Shown here: positions 27,285-36,031 of the stretch, in pieces
Position numbering within the stretch: position 1 is the first letter of the stretch
How the letters are laid out: each line of letters begins with the position of its first letter
Assembly: GCA_021777535.1 (NCBI GenBank)
Contig: JAJYDN010000001.1
Span: 1-64,000 of the forward strand
Origin: Pseudomonadota bacterium
Lineage (GTDB): Bacteria > Pseudomonadota > Gammaproteobacteria > Acidiferrobacterales > Acidiferrobacteraceae
Reading direction: 5' to 3'
Length of the DNA stretch: 64,000 nucleotides
Program-made: the position numbers and the translations under genes
The notes under the pieces: generated by a model
What the model was told of the DNA's origin: nothing
What the model saw: only the letters and a program-made list of their open reading frames with translations
Databases searched by the model: none

Positions 27285-28735
27285 ACCGGGGAAAGAGGGG
27301 GATTTTCGGCGGGCGCCGGCGGGCCGGCGTCCTTCTGCATCTCAGTTCCTTGCCGCATGACAGCTACGAACCGGGCATGCAGCGGTCGGCGCGGCATTTT
27401 ATCGATTTCCTGTACGAGGCGGGATTGTCTGTCTGGCAGATGCTGCCAATTGGACCGTCACACAACGGCTCCCCGTATGACCTCGCCTCCTCGCATGCCG
27501 GGCATCCGGTTTATATCAGCGATGATCCGCTGCCCGCGGGGCTGCCGGCTGGGCTCGGGCGTGAGGAGGGCGTAGCGCGCCTCGAGGCGGCGTTTGCTTT
27601 TTGTGAAGAAAGAGGCCAGCCGCCAGAACTGGAAATTTTTCTGGCCGAGCACAGCGGCTGGATAGATGACTACGCGCTCTTTCAGACACTGAAGGCGCGG
27701 GAAGGCGGGCGCCCATGGTGGGAATGGCCGCAGCCGCTGCGCGATCACGAGAGCGCGGCCCTGGTGCCGATCCGGGCGAGCGCGGATTTCCGGCGGCACC
27801 GTTTCTGGCAATGGATATTTTTTCATCAATGGGCCGACCTGCGTCAGTACGCGCGAAACAAAGGTGTCTTGTTGTTCGGGGACATGCCGTTTTTCGTGGC
27901 ACACGACAGCGCGGATGTGTGGGCGCATCGTGATCTCTTTCGTCTGGACGACCAGGGGCGCCCGGACGTCGTGGCCGGCGTGCCGCCGGATTATTTCTCG
28001 GCCGAGGGCCAGCGGTGGGGCAACCCCGTATATCGGTGGGACGTGATGGCGAGGCAGGGTTTCCAGTGGTGGCGTGAACGCCTCAAAACGCAGTTGACGC
28101 TCTTCGATCTGGTGCGCATCGATCATTTCCGGGGACTGGAGTCGTGCTGGGAGATACCGGCCGAGGCACAGACGGCGGCCGCCGGCCACTGGGGCAAGGC
28201 ACCGGGCGAGGCGTTGCTCGACAGTCTCGAGGGGCTATGGGCCAATCTGCCTGTGGTGGCCGAGGATCTCGGGGTGATAACCGATGCGGTAATCGAATTA
28301 CGTGACCGGCATGGACTGGCGGGCATGAAGGTGCTGCAGTTTGCCTTTGGTGATGACGCGCGCAATCCCTATTTGCCCCATAATCACGTGCGGAATGCCG
28401 TAGCCTACACAGGGACGCACGACAATGACACGACGGTCGGGTGGTTCAATGGACTGGCGCCTTCCGTGCAGGACTACGTGCGCGAGTATCTCGGTGCGCG
28501 CGAACCCATGCCATGGGCGCTGATCCGCGCCGCCATGGCGTCGGTGGCCGATCTGGCCGTGGTGCCGATGCAGGATCTGCTTGCGCTGGATTCGTGTTAT
28601 CGCATGAATACACCGGGCAGTACACGAGGCAACTGGACCTATCGATTATCGTGGACCGACATCCCGGATGATCTGGCGCTGCGTGTGCGTCATCTCACCG
28701 AACTCTACGACCGGCACCGGCCGGCCGCGGACTAG
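27281..28735 (+). CDS. malQ: 4-alpha-glucanotransferase (amylomaltase, GH77)
   Basis: Disproportionates maltooligosaccharides, lengthening short chains for GlgP and releasing glucose. The GH77 hallmarks are GVLLHLSSLP ... GLSVWQMLPIGP, SPYDLASSHAG, the nucleophile in RIDHFRG (Asp281), acid-base Glu328 (VVAEDLGVIT) and YTGTHDNDTTVGWF. Length is 484 aa, the short bacterial type. It starts at GTG 27281 inside the GH57 stop, with AAGGAGGGG upstream. Its TAG stop overlaps the stop of convergent glgP (CTAG). Confidence 0.95.
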   Translation: MNRGKRGIFGGRRRAGVLLHLSSLPHDSYEPGMQRSARHFIDFLYEAGLSVWQMLPIGPSHNGSPYDLASSHAGHPVYISDDPLPAGLPAGLGREEGVARLEAAFAFCEERGQPPELEIFLAEHSGWIDDYALFQTLKAREGGRPWWEWPQPLRDHESAALVPIRASADFRRHRFWQWIFFHQWADLRQYARNKGVLLFGDMPFFVAHDSADVWAHRDLFRLDDQGRPDVVAGVPPDYFSAEGQRWGNPVYRWDVMARQGFQWWRERLKTQLTLFDLVRIDHFRGLESCWEIPAEAQTAAAGHWGKAPGEALLDSLEGLWANLPVVAEDLGVITDAVIELRDRHGLAGMKVLQFAFGDDARNPYLPHNHVRNAVAYTGTHDNDTTVGWFNGLAPSVQDYVREYLGAREPMPWALIRAAMASVADLAVVPMQDLLALDSCYRMNTPGSTRGNWTYRLSWTDIPDDLALRVRHLTELYDRHRPAAD

Positions 28736-31281
28736 AGCCAGGTCATGAGGCCGGTCTCGAAGCGGTGCGCGAGATCGGGGTGATGGGGATACATACGCAG
28801 GCGGTAGTAGTGGCGTCCGGCGAAATCCGGAGTAAAGACGAGCCGGTACAGGTGTCCCTGACCCTCGCCCATCTCGGGCTTCAGGACGAGCGTTTTGTGC
28901 ATGATTTTCTCCGTGGTGGCATCGTCGGATTCATAGATCACGCATTCGACGACCACATCCTCCGGCGCAAGCCGGTTCAGATCGACAACCACGTTCAGCG
29001 TAAGGGCCTCGCCTGCAACGGCGGTCCGCGGCATGTCACCGACGATGCGGCCGCGCACATGGGGCCACGCCGCAGCCACGCGCTGTTTCCAGTCGGCCAG
29101 GGCGCGTGCCCGCGCGCCGTGATCGGCGCCCAATGCGCGCACGAGTTCCATGGCGGGGCGGTAGAAATCCTCGAGATATTCAAGCAGCATACGTTCCGCG
29201 TTGAATACGGGCAGCGCCTGCCTCATGGCGTTCTTTGAGAGGCGGATCCACCCGGGGGAGTAGCCCTGGCCCTCGCGCGCGAAATAAAGAGGCATGATTT
29301 CGCGCTCGAGAATGTCGAGAAGTTCCCCGGCTTCGTTGCGATCACGTTCGGCTGGATCGCTGTGTATGCTCGGCGCGATCGCCCAGCCATTGTCGCCGTG
29401 AAATCCCTCGCCCCACCAGCCATCCAGTACGCTCAGATTCAGGACGCCATTCAGGGCGGCCTTCTGTCCGGATGTGCCGCTTGCCTCGAGGGGATATTGG
29501 GGTGTGTTGAGCCAGACGTCGACACCGCTCACAAGCTTGCGGGCAAGCGAGAGATCGTAGTCCTCGAGCAGGATGACCCGCCCCTCGAATTCCGGGCGCC
29601 GCGAAATTTCGTGGATCGCGCGCAACAATTCCTGACCGGGGAGGTCGTGCGGATGGGCCTTGCCGGCGAACAGGAGGAGTATCGGTCTCGATGGATCGGA
29701 TAGCAGACGCGCAAGGCGTACCGGGTCCGAAAAGATCAGTGTTGCGCGTTTGTAGGTGGCAAACCGGCGGGCAAACCCGAGAACCAGGGGATTGCACTGA
29801 TCGTCGTTCAGGTAGCGGCAGGCGCGGGTAATGGCGGATTCTGTCAGTCCGTAGCGCCGAAGCTGGTGGGCAAGACGGGTGCGCGCGGCGACCAGCATTT
29901 CGGCTTTGAGGCCGCGCCGGACGCTCCAATAGGCGTGATCCGGGATCAGGTCGAGGCGTACCCAGTATTCCTTGTTGACGAGTTCGTTGCGCCATCCGCT
30001 GCCAAGCCGCATATCGAGAAGCTGGGCCCACTCGCGGGCAAGGAAGGTGGGGACATGGACGCCGTTGGTGACGTGGCGCAACGGGTTTTCCGCGTGGGGA
30101 ATTTCGGGCCAGACATAGCCCTCCATCGCGGACGCGACGGTCCCGTGTATGCGGCTTACGCCGTTTTGCTGCCGGGATCCGCGCAGCGCAAAGGCCGTCA
30201 TGTTGAAGCCGCCGGAGTTCGCCGGGCTGCTGCCGAGGCTTGCAAACCGGCTGAAGGGGATGCCGAGCTCGTCGATGTAGCTGCCGAGATAGGCTTCGAT
30301 CAGTGTGTGATCGAAGATGTCATGGCCTGCGGCAACCGGTGTGTGTGTCGTAAATACCGTGCCGGCCGCCGTCAGTTCAAAGGCCCCGTCGAAATCCATG
30401 CCGCGATGCACCAGTTCCCGGGTGCGCTCGATCAGCTGGAAGGCGGAATGGCCTTCGTTGATGTGCCAGGCCGCTGGCGCGATGCCTGCCGCGCGCAGGA
30501 CACGCACGCCGCCGATGCCGAGCACCATTTCCTGCTGGATGCGGGTGTGGCGGTCTCCCCCATAGAGCTGGTGCGTTATCGTTCGATCGGTTGGCTCGTT
30601 TTCCGGGATGTCGCTGTCGAGAAGGTAGAGGCGGATATTGCCGACTTCGGCCACCCACACCTTGAGACGCAGTTCCCGTTCCTGCAGGCGCAGCAAAACG
30701 AACAAGGGCGAACCATCGGGACCGTAGGCTGTGCTGATGGGCAGGTCTTCGAATTCACTGCGTGTGTCGCGCACCAGCTGATTGCCGTGCTGGTCGATCG
30801 TCTGGTTGAAATAACCCTGCCGGTACAGAAGGCCGACAGCCGTGAAAGGGAGCCCGAGGTCGCTCGCTGCCTTGCAGTGATCGCCAGCCAGAATGCCAAG
30901 TCCGCCGGAATAGATCGGCAGGCTTTCGTGAATGCCGAACTCGGCACAGAAATAGGCGATACCATCGGCTGGATTGACCCAGGCCGGGGTCCGGTGGCGG
31001 CGGTCGGCGCGATAGCTGTCGAAGATGGATAGCGCGCGCTGGTATTCCTCGAGGAAAACGTGGTCCGAAGCTGCCTCGTTCAGTCTTGCCTGGGGTATCC
31101 GCTGCAGGAGGACCTTGGGATTGTGTCCGCAGGTGCGCCAGAGATGCCGGTCGAGGCGGATGAAAAGCGCGCGAATCTGGTGGTTCCAGCTGTAAAGGAG
31201 GTTGTTCGCGAGTTCCGGAAGCCGCGCGAGGCGCGCCGGAACGACCGGTCGGACATCGATGACGTGATAGCTTCCGGACAT
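28732..31281 (-). CDS. glgP: alpha-glucan (glycogen/maltodextrin) phosphorylase, GT35
   Basis: Phosphorolyses alpha-1,4-glucan to glucose-1-phosphate with a PLP cofactor. The PLP-lysine region EASGTSGQKAALNGVLNLSVLDGWW is clear, with Lys near residue 606. This Mycobacterium/Thermotoga-type short-domain form begins with DUF3417-like sequence (PARLARLPELANNLLYSWN). Length is 849 aa. I chose ATG 31281 (MSGSYHVIDVRP), preceded by GAGGAA on this strand; an upstream in-frame start at 31323 adds 14 residues with no support. It is convergent with malQ, stops overlapping, and has its own promoter region facing the DoxD-like gene's 3' end. The product feeds GlgC directly. Confidence 0.94.
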   Translation of the reverse strand: MSGSYHVIDVRPVVPARLARLPELANNLLYSWNHQIRALFIRLDRHLWRTCGHNPKVLLQRIPQARLNEAASDHVFLEEYQRALSIFDSYRADRRHRTPAWVNPADGIAYFCAEFGIHESLPIYSGGLGILAGDHCKAASDLGLPFTAVGLLYRQGYFNQTIDQHGNQLVRDTRSEFEDLPISTAYGPDGSPLFVLLRLQERELRLKVWVAEVGNIRLYLLDSDIPENEPTDRTITHQLYGGDRHTRIQQEMVLGIGGVRVLRAAGIAPAAWHINEGHSAFQLIERTRELVHRGMDFDGAFELTAAGTVFTTHTPVAAGHDIFDHTLIEAYLGSYIDELGIPFSRFASLGSSPANSGGFNMTAFALRGSRQQNGVSRIHGTVASAMEGYVWPEIPHAENPLRHVTNGVHVPTFLAREWAQLLDMRLGSGWRNELVNKEYWVRLDLIPDHAYWSVRRGLKAEMLVAARTRLAHQLRRYGLTESAITRACRYLNDDQCNPLVLGFARRFATYKRATLIFSDPVRLARLLSDPSRPILLLFAGKAHPHDLPGQELLRAIHEISRRPEFEGRVILLEDYDLSLARKLVSGVDVWLNTPQYPLEASGTSGQKAALNGVLNLSVLDGWWGEGFHGDNGWAIAPSIHSDPAERDRNEAGELLDILEREIMPLYFAREGQGYSPGWIRLSKNAMRQALPVFNAERMLLEYLEDFYRPAMELVRALGADHGARARALADWKQRVAAAWPHVRGRIVGDMPRTAVAGEALTLNVVVDLNRLAPEDVVVECVIYESDDATTEKIMHKTLVLKPEMGEGQGHLYRLVFTPDFAGRHYYRLRMYPHHPDLAHRFETGLMTWL

Positions 31282-31505
31282 GTCGTTATTCCTCGGTCGT
31301 GCCACCGGCAGGCAAGGGCGCACAGCCGTTTGCGCAGCAGCGGGGCTTTAGGAACTCCGACCAGACTAACTCAAGAAGGCGGCGCATGAAAGGCAAGGGA
31401 GGCGGAGTGGCGAGCCCCGCCCTGCCGCGCTCCATCGCCTGGACGCACATATCCAGGCGCTTTCCCAAAGAGCGCGTGGTTCGGGTACCCGTGTGCCCCG
31501 GCCGC

Positions 31506-32447
31506 CTAAAGGCCCTCGCGTTTCGTGCGCATCATGTAGCCGACCATAAGGAAGAGATAGACCAGCATATAGATGTTGCAGGTGCCGAGCACGTCACCCC
31601 GGTTACCGGTGCTGCCCAGGGCATAGGGTCCGCCCCAGCCTTCTGCGGTCGTCCATACCCCGAAAGAGTAAAGAAAGCCAATCGGCAAGAACCAGTTCTG
31701 GGCGCGCTTGAAGAGCAGACTTGCGGCAAGTACCGTCTCGGCGGTTGCGGCAAAAAGACCGAAGAAAAACGGGCCGAAGATGCCGAATATCCGGAGGGCA
31801 ATCCCGATGTAGGCGACGATCCACGCCGGCTGGCCTGCCTCTGAAGCCTGCAGGTAGGTGAGACTGTTGTGCAGAAAATCTGGTTGCCACTTCCAGAAGG
31901 CATCAAAGGCCCAGAGGAGACCGAAGAGAATCCGTACCGGTTCCAGTGCATGGGGCCCTGGCGTCGATTCGCCCGATGCGTCAAAGGTGAGGCGCCGGTT
32001 GGAGGGCACGGACAGTATCGTGAAAAAGACAAGCGCATAGACGATCGCGGTGCCCGGATCGGTGGCGCCAGCCGTGTAGGGTCCGCCAAATCCGCCAACC
32101 GTCGACCACAAGACGAGATTATAGAGAACCCCAAACCACGCAAGGGGGCGCAGGGCGACGCCCGTGAGCAGCGACAGGGCGAGAACCGCATTGATGGCGA
32201 CCGTGGCAATGGCAACGTTCTCGGCGCCGAGCGCCGAGACGACGGTTGCCATGGCGTGAATGTAGTGGGCAAGGACCGCCGGTTGGCCTTTTTCGCGCTG
32301 GATGATGGTCCCGAAAAAGGCCGTTACATAGGAGTGATTGGCCTCCAGGACGGTGTTCGCCACCCAAATCGCCCCAAAGAGAAGGCGCAACATCGCGAAG
32401 GCCAGTTCCTGATTTTTGGTATAGGCGGTCGAATTGACATTGCTCAT
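31506..32447 (-). CDS. DoxX/DoxD-like membrane protein with two tandem copies of the domain
   Basis: A 313-aa integral membrane protein. The two halves look alike: LRLLFGAIW...GQPA...SLLTGVALRPLAWFGVLYNLVLWSTVGGFGGPYTAG in the first, and VRILFGLLW...GQPA...SLLFKRAQNWFLPIGFLYSFGVWTTAEGWGGPYALG in the second. Each has about four hydrophobic segments. This resembles the DoxD subunit of thiosulfate:quinone oxidoreductase and the wider DoxX family, duplicated. The start ATG 32447 begins MSNVNSTAYTKNQE; the frame upstream is not protein-like. It is divergent from the cyo quinol oxidase operon, so a role in delivering electrons to quinone is plausible but inferred. Substrate not known. Confidence 0.75.
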   Translation of the reverse strand: MSNVNSTAYTKNQELAFAMLRLLFGAIWVANTVLEANHSYVTAFFGTIIQREKGQPAVLAHYIHAMATVVSALGAENVAIATVAINAVLALSLLTGVALRPLAWFGVLYNLVLWSTVGGFGGPYTAGATDPGTAIVYALVFFTILSVPSNRRLTFDASGESTPGPHALEPVRILFGLLWAFDAFWKWQPDFLHNSLTYLQASEAGQPAWIVAYIGIALRIFGIFGPFFFGLFAATAETVLAASLLFKRAQNWFLPIGFLYSFGVWTTAEGWGGPYALGSTGNRGDVLGTCNIYMLVYLFLMVGYMMRTKREGL

Positions 32448-32954
32448 TGCACAATCAGCTCCGGGGTGAAAAACGATGGGTTGCATTATAGCGAACTCGG
32501 CCAGCGCCCGGGAGGGAAAAAGCGACCATACGGCGGGCGATGAGCGGGGCTGGGTAGCCGTTGGGCAAATGCCCGTTTGCTGCCGAAAAGACCGGCAGAA
32601 GATGCAAGGCACAGCTGCCGGGGCGGTTTCGCGACCGCCCATCGGACAGGGTAACGGAATCATTCCGAGACCCCAGGGGACGGGTCAAGGAGGGGCAGAA
32701 AATCCCTTAGATTTGATCTAAGTCAAAGGCTGCGCACGGGTGGGGCTGCTACCCTTTGTTCGCAATTTAAGGGCTGGAATGATATTAGTTCAGGAAGGGA
32801 GCGGATCCGGCAGGATCCGGCAGCCTGGACGTTTCAAAAGAAAAGTCCATCATTAATTATAGGTTATGCAGGGGACGTTGCCCGGCGTTACGGCGGATAA
32901 CAGCCCGCATCGGGTGACGGCAACAGTCCAAGTCTGGCCACAGGATTACACAGT
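32448..32954. other. divergent intergenic region between DoxD-like gene and cyoA
   Basis: About 507 bases without a credible gene. It holds the FNR/ANR-like box at 32713-32726, followed by a possible weak -10 (TACCCT at 32750-32755), and a direct repeat of GGATCCGGCA near 32804-32821. Long open frames here on either strand are continuations of the antisense of the DoxD-like gene or its 5' extension. Confidence 0.6.
32713..32726. promoter_or_regulatory. FNR/ANR-type binding site upstream of cyoABCD
   Basis: TTGATCTAAGTCAA matches the FNR consensus TTGAT-N4-ATCAA at nine of ten positions. Its centre is about 33 bases before a TACCCT hexamer, close to the spacing of a class II activator site, though E. 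coli FNR represses cyo. It could control either or both divergent genes. Confidence 0.65.
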
Positions 32955-33917
32955 ATGTCCAAAAGAGGCATTAAAGGGGCCATCAAGGCCTTGTGCGCAC
33001 CGTTGCTTTTGATGCTTAACGGCTGCTCGAAAAGCGGGCTGTATCTGCTGGAGCCGGAAGGCACGATCTCGCGCGTTACGCACCATTACTTCAACCTCGA
33101 CGTGGGCATCATGCTGCTCATCATCATTCCGACGGCATTGCTGTCCGTATGGGCGATGTGGCGGTACCGCAAGGGCGGGGGAGGGTCGTACCGGCCGGAT
33201 TGGAGCCATTCGTGGTTCATCGAGGCCGTCGTATGGGGTATCCCGCTCATCACGGTGGGCGTCCTGTCCTACCTGTCGGTGAAGGCGATCTACAAGGTGA
33301 ATCCCTATAATCCAGGAGCCCTTGCCCATCAGGAAGCGGCGGCGGGCAAACCGCTTGAGGTGGATGTTATCGTCACCGATTGGCGCTGGCTCTTTATTTA
33401 CCCGGGACAGAGGATCGCGTCGGTCAATCATCTCGTGCTGCCGGTGGGCGTACCCGTGCATTTCCGACTGACATCGACGTCGGTCGTCAACGATTTCATC
33501 ATCCCGCAACTGGTCGGCATGATCGATGTTATTCCCGGGATGCGTACCAAGCAGACGCTCGAGGCCAGCAAGACCGGGCACTATGTCGGTTTTTCCGCCG
33601 ATTACAGCGGTGCCGGCCTGTCATGGATGAACTTCGAGACGCAGACTGTGACGAAGGCGAAGTTCGCGCAGTGGGTGAAGAAGACACAAGCCGCGCCGCA
33701 CAATATGACTGACGCAGCCTTCAATCTCTTTGCGAAGCCGTATATTTCCATCGATCACCGGCCCATGGTTTTTGGGCACGTGCAGAGTGGCCTGTTTGAT
33801 TACGTGGTCCACGAAGTTATGTCAGGGAAGGTTTGGCCGACGCCCACGGCCATGACAGAAAACATGGTGAAATACATGAACAAACAACAGGCGAACGTCA
33901 AAGCAGGAGATTATTGA
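32955..33917 (+). CDS. cyoA: cytochrome bo-type ubiquinol oxidase subunit II
   Basis: Membrane-anchored lipoprotein subunit of a haem-copper quinol oxidase. It has a signal with lipobox-like LNGC, then YLLEPEGTIS, two membrane helices (about 45-70 and 85-110) and a periplasmic cupredoxin domain. The CuA ligands of cytochrome c oxidases (Cys-x3-Cys and following His/Met) are missing: the matching region reads FSADYSGAGLSWMNF. This makes it a quinol oxidase subunit rather than CoxB. A COX_ARM-like C-terminus follows. Length is 320 aa. The ATG at 32955 has no strong ribosome site. The stop lies two bases before the cyoB ATG. Confidence 0.93.
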   Translation: MSKRGIKGAIKALCAPLLLMLNGCSKSGLYLLEPEGTISRVTHHYFNLDVGIMLLIIIPTALLSVWAMWRYRKGGGGSYRPDWSHSWFIEAVVWGIPLITVGVLSYLSVKAIYKVNPYNPGALAHQEAAAGKPLEVDVIVTDWRWLFIYPGQRIASVNHLVLPVGVPVHFRLTSTSVVNDFIIPQLVGMIDVIPGMRTKQTLEASKTGHYVGFSADYSGAGLSWMNFETQTVTKAKFAQWVKKTQAAPHNMTDAAFNLFAKPYISIDHRPMVFGHVQSGLFDYVVHEVMSGKVWPTPTAMTENMVKYMNKQQANVKAGDY

Positions 33918-33919
33918 TT

Positions 33920-35956
33920 ATGTTCGTGCATTTGCAAGGCCCATGGAATCCCGTCTGGGGGCGCCTATCCCTGCAGGCTATCCCGTACCACAATCCGATC
34001 CTGGTTGGTACGTTCCTGTTCGCAGTCGTTATCGCGCTGGCGGCTGTGGGCGCGGTTTTGTACTTCCGTGCCGGACCTTACCTGTGGCGGGAGTGGCTGA
34101 CGACCGTCGACCACAAGAAGATCGGTGTCATGTACTGCCTCCTCGGTCTCGTCATGTTGTTCCGGGGATTCGCTGATGCGCTGATGATTCGTACCCAGCA
34201 GGCGATTGCGGTCGGACCGCATTCGCCAGGTTACCTCGGCGCCCTCCACGGGTACCTGACGCCCTTTCATATCGGGCAGGTGTACACGGCACACGGCCTT
34301 ATCATGGTCGTCTTCGCGGCGACGCCGCTGCTGGTCGGCATCATGAACATCATCGTGCCCCTGCAGATCGGCGCGCGCGACATGGCCTATCCCTACCTGA
34401 ATGCGCTCGGTTTCTGGCTGACCGCAGCGGCAGCCGGACTCGTCATGCTGTCGCTGTTTGTCGGTAACTTCGCGCATGGCGGCTGGTATGGATTCCTGCC
34501 GTACTTCGAGCTGCCTTACAGTCCGGGTGTCGGTGTCGATTACTGGATGTGGGCGTTCCAGCTGAGCGCGGTCGGCACGACGCTTGGCAGTATCAATCTC
34601 ATCGCGACGATCGTCAAAATGCGCGCCCCGGGCATGACCTGGATGCGCATGCCGATCTTCACTTGGGCATCGCTCAGCACCAATCTCATTGCGCTGACTT
34701 CCTTCCCCGTTCTCATGGTGAGCCTGGCGCTGCTTGGTCTCGATCGTTATTTCGGTACGCACTTCTACACGGCGGGCAACGGCGGCAACCTGATGCTCTA
34801 TAACGACCTGTTCTGGGTCTGGGGGCATCCGGAGGTGTACTTCCTCATCCTGCCGGCGTTCGGCATGATGTCGGAAATCATCCCGACTTTCTCCGAAAAG
34901 ACGCTGTTTGGGTATACCACCATGGTCGTGGCTTCATTTGCGATCGGTGGCGTGTCCTGGGGCGTATGGCTGCATCATTTCTTCACGATGGCGGCCGAGC
35001 CGAGCGTCAACAGCTTCTACAGTGTGACGACGATGCTGGTCGGTATCCCGACCGGCGTGAAGGTCTTCAACTGGATTTTCACCATGTATCGTGGCCGGGT
35101 GCGGTTTGAGCTGCCGATGATGTGGGCGGTGCTGGCGCTCTTCCTGCTCCTTGTGGGCGGTATGAGCGGCATGATGAACGCCTTCGCCGCCAACGATTAT
35201 ATGTGGCACAACGGCGTGTTCGTGGTGGCGCACTTTCATATGATGGTGCTGCTGATTGCGGCGAGCATCTTTGGGGCGGTCGAGTACTGGTTCCCGAAGA
35301 TATTCGGGTTCAAGCTCGAGCAGCGCTGGGGCAAGTGGTTCTTCTGGTTCATGGTACTTGGTACCGCCTGGGTATTCGTGCCGATGTTCATTCTCGGATT
35401 TACCGGGATGACGCGCCGTCTCGACTACGTTCCCTATACCCAGTGGGCTCCGTACCTGCGTGTCATGCTCGTCGGTATGGCGTTCTATGTGATCGCGCTC
35501 GTCTTTTTCTTCGCGCATCTGTACGTGAGCCTGCGGGATCGCGTGAAGAATCGCGTAGGGGCGGATCCGTGGGGTACCTCGCGCAATCTTGAATGGATGA
35601 CGCATTCGCCCGTACCGGCGTACAACTTCGCCTATATTCCGCATGTGCATGCCCGGGACGAGTGGGCCTGGCGCAAGGAAAATGGCGTCGCAAGCCTGGC
35701 CAACGAATCGTTCGAGGACATTCACATGCCGCGCAATACCGGCGTGCCGGTCTTGCTGGGCGCCCTTTCCTTCGTCCTGTGCTTTGGCCTGATATGGCGG
35801 ATCTGGTGGCTGTCGGCGGCGAGCCTGGCGCTTGTGGTGCTGGTGATCATCGTGCGTTCCTTTGCGCGCAATACCGACGAGGTGATCACCGCAAAGACCG
35901 TTGCGGGTGTCGAGGGGGCGGTGGACGATGCCTTGCCTTCGGCGGCGCGGGGATAG
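33920..35956 (+). CDS. cyoB: cytochrome bo-type ubiquinol oxidase subunit I
   Basis: Catalytic proton-pumping subunit. It has the extra N-terminal helix of quinol oxidases and the quinone-site region LFRGFADAL (Arg82, Asp86, matching E. coli Arg71 and Asp75). The CuB site is WGHPEVY (His303 with cross-linked Tyr307) and WLHHFF (His352, His353). The haem ligands lie in VAHFHMM (His438, His440). The C-terminal PHVHARDEWAW and FEDIHMPRNTG also match CyoB closely. Length is 678 aa. ATG 33920 follows AGGAG in the last cyoA codons. The upstream in-frame ATG at 33833 lies inside cyoA and is rejected. Confidence 0.96.
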   Translation: MFVHLQGPWNPVWGRLSLQAIPYHNPILVGTFLFAVVIALAAVGAVLYFRAGPYLWREWLTTVDHKKIGVMYCLLGLVMLFRGFADALMIRTQQAIAVGPHSPGYLGALHGYLTPFHIGQVYTAHGLIMVVFAATPLLVGIMNIIVPLQIGARDMAYPYLNALGFWLTAAAAGLVMLSLFVGNFAHGGWYGFLPYFELPYSPGVGVDYWMWAFQLSAVGTTLGSINLIATIVKMRAPGMTWMRMPIFTWASLSTNLIALTSFPVLMVSLALLGLDRYFGTHFYTAGNGGNLMLYNDLFWVWGHPEVYFLILPAFGMMSEIIPTFSEKTLFGYTTMVVASFAIGGVSWGVWLHHFFTMAAEPSVNSFYSVTTMLVGIPTGVKVFNWIFTMYRGRVRFELPMMWAVLALFLLLVGGMSGMMNAFAANDYMWHNGVFVVAHFHMMVLLIAASIFGAVEYWFPKIFGFKLEQRWGKWFFWFMVLGTAWVFVPMFILGFTGMTRRLDYVPYTQWAPYLRVMLVGMAFYVIALVFFFAHLYVSLRDRVKNRVGADPWGTSRNLEWMTHSPVPAYNFAYIPHVHARDEWAWRKENGVASLANESFEDIHMPRNTGVPVLLGALSFVLCFGLIWRIWWLSAASLALVVLVIIVRSFARNTDEVITAKTVAGVEGAVDDALPSAARG

Positions 35957-36031
35957 AACGGCAGCCCCTGGAACTGACGCTCCGGCGGTGCGCCGGAGCC
36001 AACCGACAGTGAGCAGTGGAGTGGGAGATTC

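Noticed and set aside
29866-31032. 388-codon plus-strand open frame antisense to glgP
   Set aside because: GlgP is unambiguous across the same bases; the antisense product shows only Val/Ala/Gly shadow composition.
32955-33917. Possible aa3-type cytochrome c oxidase (CoxB) instead of CyoA
   Set aside because: CuA ligands are absent, and subunit I carries the quinone-site Arg and Asp, so it is a quinol oxidase.
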